A DNA stretch of 47,400 bases from Mycobacterium sp. E2733. GTDB lineage: Bacteria > Actinomycetota > Actinomycetes > Mycobacteriales > Mycobacteriaceae. Below, piece by piece: positions 25,373 to 33,600 of the stretch (within the stretch, counting starts at the first letter, position 1; every line of letters begins with the position of its first letter). The stretch covers positions 1 to 47,400 of the forward strand of contig NZ_LZJZ01000055.1 of assembly GCF_001667585.1 (NCBI RefSeq), in the 5' to 3' direction. Under the pieces are notes generated by a model, which searched no databases, was not told the origin of the DNA, and was given only the letters and a program-made list of their open reading frames with translations. The translations under genes were made by a program, and so were the position numbers.

Positions 25373-26524
25373 CTAATCGCGATGGTCCGGCTCAATCCGG
25401 GTGTTCTGCCGGATTAGCGATCGCGCCTGATGCAGGTGCTTGGCGGCCCACCTGCGATATTTTCGTCGCGCCCAGGACATCCGCTCCTGCGAACGCTCGG
25501 TGCGGCGCACCAGTTCGAGTTCGACAGGGTCGAGCTCCTCAGCCCCGATTTCAATTCGGTCGCGACCGTGGATGAACTGCAACACCAGCGCATCCGGGTC
25601 CAGCAATTCGCGCTCCCAGGCCTCGTGGTCATCGACGTCCGCAATGCCCATCGTGTCGGCGGCGTTGCGAAGCACCTCGCCCAGTTCGCCGTCGAGCAAT
25701 TGACGAAACGCGTCGGCGCCCTGCCGCGGATTGGCGATCATCCACGAGTGGTACGCATCCGGCACCATGTACAGCGTGGCGTCGGACTCGTCGGCGATGT
25801 CGCGCGCGTGTTGGAACGGCACGATCAAGTCTTTTTCGGCGTGTACCACCATCGTGGGCATCCCCTCATCGCGCATGGTGTGCAGCATCGGCGTGTAGTC
25901 ACCGGACTCGACGATGGCCTTGATCGTCCGGACGGCCCCGAGGGGATTACGCAGGTTGGGCACCGCTACCGCAGCCAGCACGCGGAAGTATCCGAGCTGC
26001 TCCCCGGGTGTGAGATGCGTCGGATCACCCAGTGTGTCCCGGACCGCGGTGTAGGCCGCGCCCAACGCCTTGGCTGGTGACTTCGCCAGTTTGGGGATGG
26101 TCGTATCGAACCGCCCTCCGGCCGCCGGGTCGAACAGCACGGCGGCGAGCACCCGCTCGGGCGCGCGTGCGGCCAGCTGGATCGTCATTCGCCCGCCCAT
26201 CGAATGGCCGACGAACAACGCCTGCCCGATGCCGAGGGCGTCCAGCGTCCGCAAGACCGAATCGGCGCGATCGGTGAAGGCGCACGCGTCACTGGGCAGT
26301 CGGCCGGTATCGCCGTGACCGGCGGCATCGACGGCGACGACCAAGAAACCCATACCGGCGATCCGGCTGAGCATCCGCAGATATGCCCTACGACTCAGCA
26401 GGAGCCCGTGCATGAATAACAACGGCACTCCGCGGCCGCCGACCGAAAGCCCAATCCGGCGCCCGTCATCGAGTTCCACGACGTGATGACTCAGGCGGAT
26501 GCGGCTTGGTGATGTGTCCGACAT
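25373..26524 (-). CDS. Alpha/beta-hydrolase with basic C-terminal extension
   Basis: This 383-residue protein has the hydrolase fold elements: oxyanion region LLFMHGLLL, nucleophile elbow VGHSMGG (Ser108), acid in HAEKDLIVPF and histidine in DAYHSWM. After the hydrolase domain (about residue 280) there is a 100-residue C-terminal extension with many arginines and the segment ERMSWARRKYRRWAAK. This could bind membranes or nucleic acid. The ATG at 26524 is preferred: the frame extends upstream to 26821, but that part overlaps the divergent hydrolase gene. Substrate is unknown. Confidence 0.85.
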   Translation of the reverse strand: MSDTSPSRIRLSHHVVELDDGRRIGLSVGGRGVPLLFMHGLLLSRRAYLRMLSRIAGMGFLVVAVDAAGHGDTGRLPSDACAFTDRADSVLRTLDALGIGQALFVGHSMGGRMTIQLAARAPERVLAAVLFDPAAGGRFDTTIPKLAKSPAKALGAAYTAVRDTLGDPTHLTPGEQLGYFRVLAAVAVPNLRNPLGAVRTIKAIVESGDYTPMLHTMRDEGMPTMVVHAEKDLIVPFQHARDIADESDATLYMVPDAYHSWMIANPRQGADAFRQLLDGELGEVLRNAADTMGIADVDDHEAWERELLDPDALVLQFIHGRDRIEIGAEELDPVELELVRRTERSQERMSWARRKYRRWAAKHLHQARSLIRQNTRIEPDHRD

Positions 26525-26672
26525 GGCCACAGCGGAATTCCCGGCCGGCCAGGCGTTAAACGGGATTGCAGGCCACTGCACACCGGGGTGACAGGCCGTT
26601 GACCGGTCTGCCATGACTTCGGCGATTGGCAGCTCGAGCTCCGCTCGCAGCGCCGTGATTACAGTTGAACCA

Positions 26673-27557
26673 ATGACTGACGCAGCGGGCGCAACGCCGA
26701 ACGACGGCTTCGAGTTTGTCATCACAGAACCGGGCGTTGAGCTCGCGGTGCAACGGTCCGGCGAAGGCCCGACCGTTCTGCTGGTCGGCGGCCTCGGCAT
26801 GCCGAGCATCACGTGGAGCATCTGCGGACTTCCCCAATCCCTCGTTGACGCGGGATTTCACGTCATCGCATACAACGCGCGCGGAATGTCGCCATCCTCC
26901 GCGCCGCCCGCGCCGTACTCAGTGCCGGACCTGGCCGCCGACGCCGCCGCCATCCTCGACCATTTCGAGGTCGACCACGCCATCGTCGTCGGCTACTCGA
27001 TGGGCTGTTACACCGCGCAGACGCTATTGCGTAGCCGACCCGAACTCGTGCGTGCGCTGGTCCTGTTCGCCGGGCTGCAGCCCTCGCCGGTGGGCGCGAT
27101 GGTGGGGGAGATGGAACTCGGCCTGATCGATCGCTACGGTGAGTTACCCCGCGAAGTATTGGTTTTCGAGCAGTTACTGACCACCCTTCACCTGCCGATG
27201 CTGCAAGATCCGGCGACCGTGCGGGGCTGGCAGCAGGCGCTGTCGGCCGGCTATGAGAGCGGTTGGGCAGGACAGGAGGGGTTCAAGGGACAGCTGACGG
27301 CGTCGCAGCAGTGGATCACGTCCGGGGAACCGACCCCGGAGCATCTCGGCGCGATCGACGTGCCCACGCTCGTCCTGGCATTCGAACACGATCTGTTCTT
27401 TCCGCCGGCCCTCTGCGAGGCGACGGCTCGGCAGATGCCCGGCGCCGAGTTTGCACGGATCGACGGCGCAGGCCACGGCGGAATCTTCACCGCACCGGGC
27501 GACAGCGTCTCCCGGATCACCAGTTTCTGCTGCGCGCAACGCGATTCACAACGGTAA
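26673..27557 (+). CDS. Alpha/beta-hydrolase
   Basis: This 294-residue alpha/beta hydrolase has a nucleophile elbow VVGYSMGC (Ser109), an acid in AFEHDLFFPP and a histidine in DGAGHGG. The layout resembles haloperoxidase/esterase-type enzymes of the fold. ATG at 26673 begins the conserved region; ATG at 26613 would add 20 residues of low-complexity sequence. It is divergent from another hydrolase and convergent with the ATP-grasp gene, whose stop overlaps by 12 bases. Confidence 0.85.
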   Translation: MTDAAGATPNDGFEFVITEPGVELAVQRSGEGPTVLLVGGLGMPSITWSICGLPQSLVDAGFHVIAYNARGMSPSSAPPAPYSVPDLAADAAAILDHFEVDHAIVVGYSMGCYTAQTLLRSRPELVRALVLFAGLQPSPVGAMVGEMELGLIDRYGELPREVLVFEQLLTTLHLPMLQDPATVRGWQQALSAGYESGWAGQEGFKGQLTASQQWITSGEPTPEHLGAIDVPTLVLAFEHDLFFPPALCEATARQMPGAEFARIDGAGHGGIFTAPGDSVSRITSFCCAQRDSQR

Positions 27558-28730
27558 GTCGCCACCGTCCCAGTCGTGGTCGTGCATGAACGCGTCCGGG
27601 ATGTTGACCCGATAGCGAGCGGCCTGGGCGAAAATGGTTGCCGCGACTAATGGCAGCGCCAGGGTCGGCCCGAGGTCGCGGCGGGTAAAGACGGCGTCGT
27701 CAGTGCGCCGGAAATCGCGCAGGAATCCGCGGAAGGTGTTGCCCTTCAGCGACGATTTGCGCCACCCGTACATCAGCATCCCCGGGCCCAGCATCTTGCT
27801 CACACCGGGCCGGGGCGCGATGACCTCGTCGTTCACCCCGAAAAACGCCCGGTCGACCCTCGTTTCCGGATCGAACAACAGGATTCCGCTTGTTGCCCGC
27901 GGATTGCATTCGACCGTGAAGAGGCCCCGGCCGGGCACTTCGATGAAGTCCAGCCCCATCTGCCCGGTGAACTTGAAGGCCTTGACGCATTCGCGCGTCC
28001 ATTCAGCGATGCCCTCGTGCTCGACGGACTCGAACATCAGGCACGATGTGCCGTCGATCGCGTAACGCACCGGATACTGCGCGTGTGCTTTGACCTGACC
28101 GTTGTGGCAGACCGAATACGAGCAATAGTTGGTGCCATCGGCCCACTCCTGAGCAATCCATGGATTCTCTGCTTCGAAACTCAGGCCGCGCGGCAGCTCA
28201 CCCGGACGCACCTTGTGCACGTCCTGCGACCCGCGCGAATAAACGCGCTTGAGGGCGAAGGGCTGGTCGAAATCCAACGCTTCCAGCTCCTCCTGGCTGC
28301 GGACGAGAGCGAACTTGAGGGTAGGTATGCCCAGCGTCTTGAGTGCGGCCTGGAACTCGTATTTGTTTTCCAACCGGGTCTCGAGATCGAAACTGGATAG
28401 GAACAGCTTGTGACGGTCCGGGAACAAGTCGGGGTATCGCTTGATCGTGTTGGCCAGGATCTCGGTCCCCTCGTGGACCGTCACGACCAGGTCTACGCCC
28501 TCCTTGCGAACGATGCGTGCGAGGGCCCGCGTCCACTCGACCGGTTCGTACCTCGGCCGCGGTGTACGGAACGTCTTCCTGACCGCCGACGAGAACCGGG
28601 TCACGGGAAACCGCACCGAGTCCGTGATCAGCACGTCATGTCCCGCGGCGCCCATCAGGCGGGCCAGGTGGAGTGACAGATATGACCGACCGAAGGTAAT
28701 CAGCACGGTCTTTCGACCAAATCCGGACAC
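27546..28730 (-). CDS. ATP-grasp domain protein
   Basis: This 394-residue protein starts at the GTG at 28730, preceded by GGGAGG. The N-terminus has a Rossmann-like start (KTVLITFGRSYLSLHLARLM). The ATP-grasp core includes LENKYEFQAALKTLGIPT, FALKRVYSRGS and the metal-binding end MGLDFIEV...FTVECNPRATSG. These are the carboxylate-amine ligase elements that couple ATP hydrolysis to acyl-phosphate formation. The C-terminal 80 residues are specific to this protein. No biosynthetic partner is adjacent, so the substrates are unknown. Confidence 0.85.
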   Translation of the reverse strand: MSGFGRKTVLITFGRSYLSLHLARLMGAAGHDVLITDSVRFPVTRFSSAVRKTFRTPRPRYEPVEWTRALARIVRKEGVDLVVTVHEGTEILANTIKRYPDLFPDRHKLFLSSFDLETRLENKYEFQAALKTLGIPTLKFALVRSQEELEALDFDQPFALKRVYSRGSQDVHKVRPGELPRGLSFEAENPWIAQEWADGTNYCSYSVCHNGQVKAHAQYPVRYAIDGTSCLMFESVEHEGIAEWTRECVKAFKFTGQMGLDFIEVPGRGLFTVECNPRATSGILLFDPETRVDRAFFGVNDEVIAPRPGVSKMLGPGMLMYGWRKSSLKGNTFRGFLRDFRRTDDAVFTRRDLGPTLALPLVAATIFAQAARYRVNIPDAFMHDHDWDGGDLPL

Positions 28731-29404
28731 CGAACCTCCCGTTGCGAACGCCCGCCGCCCGCTCTGCTTCCGTCGACCTGCGGTCGGAGAGTTGAGCCTT
28801 GGAGCCGTTTTATCCGACGCTACTCCGGGGAGCGCCCGTCCGAGGTGTTCGGTTTGCACCTTCACTGCATCTCTGGCCGCGGCGGATTTGCGGCACGGCA
28901 TTGTTTACACTGCGACGGCTGACGGCTATCAGATTTCAAACGCAGGCATCAACTGGTTTCGGCGCGTTGACCGCGACGCGTGGATGAATACATGCAGGGC
29001 CCCGATACGTTGTTCACCCCGGCCACGTCACAAGGACAACGAACTCTCTGTGGCCACAACGCCGCTGATCGTACCGACCGTGCGATGTCATCAGTCGAAC
29101 CCGACGCCGAACTTGATCTCGGCGGGAAATCACCGCGGACAACGGCTCTCGCGCCCGTGAGCCGTGGCGGCCTAACGGCGAGCGGTGCGGAGTATCCGTC
29201 CGGTGCTCGGCCTCGGTGCGCTCGAGGATGCGTCGGGTGTTGTAGTCGGGGGCCGAGACCGCGGTGGAAGCGCCCTCTCGCAGCCTGTTTCAGGCAGCAA
29301 TGAGCATCTGATGTTCGATGGCGGCGAATGGAAGGCGTCATTCGATCCGGGCCCGGCCGACGCTGAATCACATTCGCGGCCGGACCCCGGTCGAAGATGG
29401 GGGC
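28731..29404. other. Gene-free stretch
   Basis: This is 674 bases with no reading frame that shows convincing protein character or a good start site. Possible short frames (for example from GTG near 29048) have weak ribosome sites and low-complexity translations. It may hold decayed coding DNA or the promoter of the ATP-grasp gene at its left end. Confidence 0.45.
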
Positions 29405-29785
29405 TTAGCCCTGGTGCACGACGTTCGCGTTGCCGGTGTTGTTGACCACCGGTGTGCCGGAGTGGTAAGTGATCTCGTTCGAGCTGCCGGACACCATCAC
29501 GGAGTTGGCCGAGTCGACGGTGACCTTATGCCCGGTCCCGGAAACGTTCAGTACGTCGCAGTTGCCGGTGACGGTGACGACATGGTTGCCGCCGCTGATG
29601 TACAAGGTGCCGTTGTCGCAGGCTATGGTCCTGTCGCCACCCCATCCGTCGACGCTGTTGGTAGGCCCCGCCAAGGGGGGCGGAGACGGAAGTGGATTGG
29701 CCGCGGCGACAGTGTTGGTCGTGGCGGCGGCGAGGAGCGCAAGGCCGACCGCCCCGATGATCTTGGTGCTCAAATTATTTGACAT
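29405..29785 (-). CDS. Exported DUF3060-like protein
   Basis: This 126-residue protein starts at an ATG behind a near-perfect GGAGGAGGA site. A signal peptide (residues 1-30, ending TVAAA) precedes a mature domain of short repeating beta strands: CDVLNVSGTGHKVTVD, then SVMVSGSSNEITYHSG, then NNTGNANVVHQG. It is typical of the small DUF3060 exported proteins of mycobacteria. Two cysteines (IACDNG and NCDVLN) could form a disulphide. Its upstream region contains three palindromes. Function is unknown. Confidence 0.8.
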   Translation of the reverse strand: MSNNLSTKIIGAVGLALLAAATTNTVAAANPLPSPPPLAGPTNSVDGWGGDRTIACDNGTLYISGGNHVVTVTGNCDVLNVSGTGHKVTVDSANSVMVSGSSNEITYHSGTPVVNNTGNANVVHQG

Positions 29786-29837
29786 GGAAGTCCTCCTCCG
29801 AACTCGATAACGACGTGTATCTGCCAGCGATTTGTTT

Positions 29838-29930
29838 GAGTTGTGGCACAACTCTTTTTCATCCGACCAACGCGCACGACTACGGGAGTAGGGTCTTAAG
29901 ACCTATGTAATGCGGGACTTTCGTCGCGTT
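29838..29930. promoter_or_regulatory. Palindrome-rich promoter region of the DUF3060-like gene
   Basis: Three palindromic sites lie 50 to 150 bases upstream of the DUF3060 start. GAGTTGTGGCACAACTC (29838-29854) is a perfect 8+1+8. GGTCTTAAGACC (29892-29903) is perfect over 12 bases. TGCGGGACTTTCGTCGCGTT (29911-29930) matches 16 of 20 positions of the DosR dormancy box as I remember it. They may be operators; DosR control is only a suggestion. Confidence 0.4.
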
Positions 29931-30664
29931 GCGTCCACCGGACCCAGCATCAAACTGGGTGGCCCGCAGCGGCATTGGAGTTTGGGAGACGTCTGCACCA
30001 GTGTCCGGCGCCGCACCTGGCCCGGCATCTTCTAGGCGCGTTCTTCTGAAGTGTGGCTCGCCGAGATTCTGTTTTTCTGGTTCGACTGGAACGGTGGCGA
30101 TGTCCCCAAGACGTATTATCTTAAACCCTACAGCCCTTCGCCGAGCGAGGTTTTCGACGGTTGATCCCCGGTTCAGGAGCCGCTCGAGGGGCGACCGGGC
30201 CGGTGATTAGGGACGGATTGCGTTTAGTGAATCAGGCTGTCATGTCACCGGTGGCCGCAGCTTCAACTTCCGCCAGCCCAATCAGCTGGTGTCGCAAGAT
30301 GTTGGAGGAGCTTCAACCTACATTAGATTCGGGGGTTTTCCGTGGTGGCCCTATGGCGAGGCTCCGGCCGGCCGGCGGATCTGCTCCAACAACCTTGCGC
30401 GAGGCCGGGATTCACGGGGCGCTTGCGCTCCCTCCCGCGGAGCCGTCACGCAAAAGGCGGCATGGGTTGCCGGCAGCGGTTCGACTCAGCGCCAAACCAA
30501 AGCACATCCCTTCGCCGAATGCCGCGCGGGTAAGGACCTTTGGCCCTGGCCGACCACATATCTCCCAGCGACGCTGGAGAGATCGCGCGTCGGAACCCAG
30601 CACCGCCAAACGATCATCACGCAAGGCCTGCTGATGAGGATCCTGTTGACCTGGAGGTGATCCG
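29931..30664. other. Intergenic region with coding-like fragments, lower GC
   Basis: There is no complete gene in these 734 bases. Two frames on the plus strand read like protein but lack credible starts. The first ends at about 30162 and contains FFWFDWNGGDVPKTYYLKPY. The second, about 30213-30400, contains GGRSFNFRQPNQLVSQDVGG and RFGGFPWWPYGEAPAG. Both use AT-rich third positions unlike neighbouring genes, suggesting decayed, recently acquired DNA. The promoter of the TIR-nSTAND gene must lie at the right end. Confidence 0.4.
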
Positions 30665-33600
30665 ATGTCGCGGATTTTTTTGAGCCATTCCAGCAAGGAC
30701 AACCGCCAGGCGGTGGCCCTGAAGCAGTGGTTGGTCGATCAGCGCCCGGAGTTGGCCAATGAAATTTTTCTGGACATCGACGCGGGGTCGGGGCTGCGGG
30801 TGGGGGCTCGGTGGAAAGGACAGTTGTTCGAGAGCAATTCCCGCTGTGAAGCGGTGCTTTGTTTGGTGTCGGCTGCGTGGGACGGTTCCCATGAGTGCAG
30901 GACCGAGTACCGCACGGCCGAGGGGTTGGGCAAGCAGATTTTGGTTGTGCGGCTAGAAGATACCGGCGACGGTGACATCACCTCGGAGTGGCAGCGTTGT
31001 GACTTGTTCGCCGAGGGGGCGCTGACCGAGATCCCGGTGCCCGGTGGGGGTCCGGTGCGGTTCAACACCGCGGCGTTGTATGCGCTGCGCAAGGCGATCG
31101 AGGGTGCCGGGGTGGGGCCGCAGACTTTCGTATGGCCGCCCAAGGAGGACCCTCACCGTGCGCCGTATCGGGGGTGGGAGCCGTTCGAAGACATCGATGC
31201 CGGGGTGTTTTTCGGGCGGGATGCGGCGATCGTGCGCGGGCTCGATGAGTTGCGTGCCATGCGGCTGTCGGGACTCAACTCGTTGTTTGTGGTGTTGGGA
31301 CCGTCGGGTAGCGGTAAGTCGTCGTTTTTGCGGGCGGGGTTGATCCCGCGGCTGCAGCGCGAGGATCGCCGATTTGTGGTCTTGGGGATCGTGCGCCCGC
31401 AGCGCAATGCGCTGACCGGGGAGCGCGGGTTGGCCGCGGCCATCCATGCCGGGCGGCAGGCCCTGGGGCTGGACGGGGCGGCGCTGGGGAAGATCAAGCA
31501 GGCCTGCCAGCACCGCGAGGTGGACCTGATCGCGGGGTGGCTGGCCGAGCTGCGTTCGACGGCGGCCGCGCGGCTGGCTGAGGCCGGGCAGGAAGGTGGG
31601 GCACCGAGTTTGGTGTTGCCGCTAGATCAGGCCGAGGAGCTGTTCTCCGCCGACGCCGGTGAGCAGGGCGAGCAGTTCCTCGGCCTGGTCGCCGAGGTGA
31701 TCGAGCGCGTCAACACAGGCGGTGAGGCGGGGCTGATTGTGGCCGCCACCATCCGCACCGACCGCTACGAGGCAATGCAAGGCCATCACGCGCTGGAGCG
31801 CATCGGCACGGTGTTGTTCAACGAACTCAAACCGATGCCGCCCACCCAATTCGAAAAGGTGATCACCGGGCCGGCCGACCGTGCCGGCGAAGGCGGTCAG
31901 CGGCTTGCCCTCGCCCCGGATCTGGTCAGCCAGCTCATCGCCGATGCCACCGAGGGCGCGGACACGCTGCCACTGCTGGCGCTGACGCTGGCGCGGCTGT
32001 ATGCCGACTACGCCAGCACCGGCGAGCTCACCTTGGCCGACTATCAGCAGATGGGCGGGATGGCCGATGTGGTCAACAACGAGATCGAGCAGGTCCTGCC
32101 GCGTGACCCCGCCCAGCGTGAGGCCGCCCTGGAGTTGTTGCGATCTGTTTTTGTGCCGTGGTTGGCCACCATCAACCCGGACAACGATCAACCCATGCGC
32201 CGGGTGGCGCACCAGGCTGACCTGCCCGAGGACAGCCGACCGCTGATCGAGGCCCTGGTGGAAAAACGGCTACTGATGCGCGACCAACGCGACGGGCAGG
32301 TGGTCGTCGAGGTCGCGCTGGAAAGCCTGCTGCGCCAATGGGATACGCTGGCCGGCTGGCTGCGGACCGAACGCCAACACCTCAAGACCGCCGATGACAT
32401 TGAACGTAATACGACCGGCTGGGCCACCCACGACCACGACCCCGCTTGGCTGCTCACCGGGACCCGCCTCGCCGACGCCGAAACCCTCGCCGGCACACCA
32501 GGGTTCAGTGAGAGGCTCACCAGCACGCGCGACTACCTCGCCGCCAGCCGGCAAGCCGAAAACCAACGCCTGGCTCACGAAGAAGAACAACGCCAAGCCG
32601 AACTCCGCAACGCGCAGGAACGCCAACAGACCGCCGAATCCCACGCCGCCGACCTACGCCGACGCGCCCACGTCCTGCGCTCCGTACTGGCGATCACCGC
32701 GGTCATCGCCGTCATCGCCCTCGTCGGGGCGATCGTGGCCGTCGTCGGATTCGTCCAAGCCAACCACGCCAAACACTTGGCGGACACGCGGACCCGGGAA
32801 GCGGTCGCGTTGAAGTTGACTTCGCAAGGACAGGCCATGCTCGCGGGCGTTCAGCCCGGAGGCGACGTGCAGGCAATTCAGCAGATCCTCGCCGCGCCCG
32901 CGATCGCCCCCAGCACCGGCATCAGTGCGCTGCTGACCGCCCTGGTGGATCGACAATCCACGATCAAGATCATCCCAACTTCCGACCGGGTGACCACTGT
33001 GGCGTTCAGTCCCGACGGGCAGCGCATGGTCTCCGGCAGCGGAGACAAAACCTTGCGAGTGTGGAACGCCGGCACCGGCGCGCCCATCGGCACCCCGCTC
33101 GCCGGCCACACCGGCCCGGTGGACAGTGTCGCGTTCAGTCCCGACGGGCAGCGCATCGTCTCCGGCAGCGAAGACACGACCCTGCGACTGTGGAACGCCG
33201 AGACCGGCGCGCCCATCGGCGCCCCGCTCACCGGCCACACCGGCCCGGTGACCAGTGTGGCGTTCAGCCCCGACGGGCGGCGCATCGTATCCGCCGGCAG
33301 CACCATCGCCGACGGCACGGTGCGGTTGTGGGATGCCGGCACCGGCCAACAGATCGGCGCCCTGCTGACCGATAACAGCGGCCCGTGGGACAGCGTGGCG
33401 TTCAGCCCTGACGGGCGGCGCATCGTTTCCGGCAGCGGCCCCGTCGGCAATATCGGCCCTGGCAGGGTGCAATTTTGGGACGCCGACACCGGCCAACCGG
33501 TCGGGCAACCGCTGATTGCTGGTACCGGGCCGGTGTTCAGTGTGGCGTATAGCCGCGACGGGCAGCGCATCGTCTCCGGCAGTGCCGACGGCACGGTTCG

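Noticed and set aside
26525..26821. N-terminal extension of the minus-strand hydrolase
   Set aside because: It overlaps the start of the divergent hydrolase gene and lacks conserved sequence; ATG 26524 begins the real domain.
28441..29160. 239-codon plus-strand frame across the ATP-grasp promoter
   Set aside because: It is mostly antisense to the ATP-grasp gene, with no recognisable domain.
29838..29860. Palindrome followed by TTTTTC read as a rho-independent terminator
   Set aside because: No plus-strand gene ends upstream of it; its position in front of the DUF3060 gene suits an operator better.
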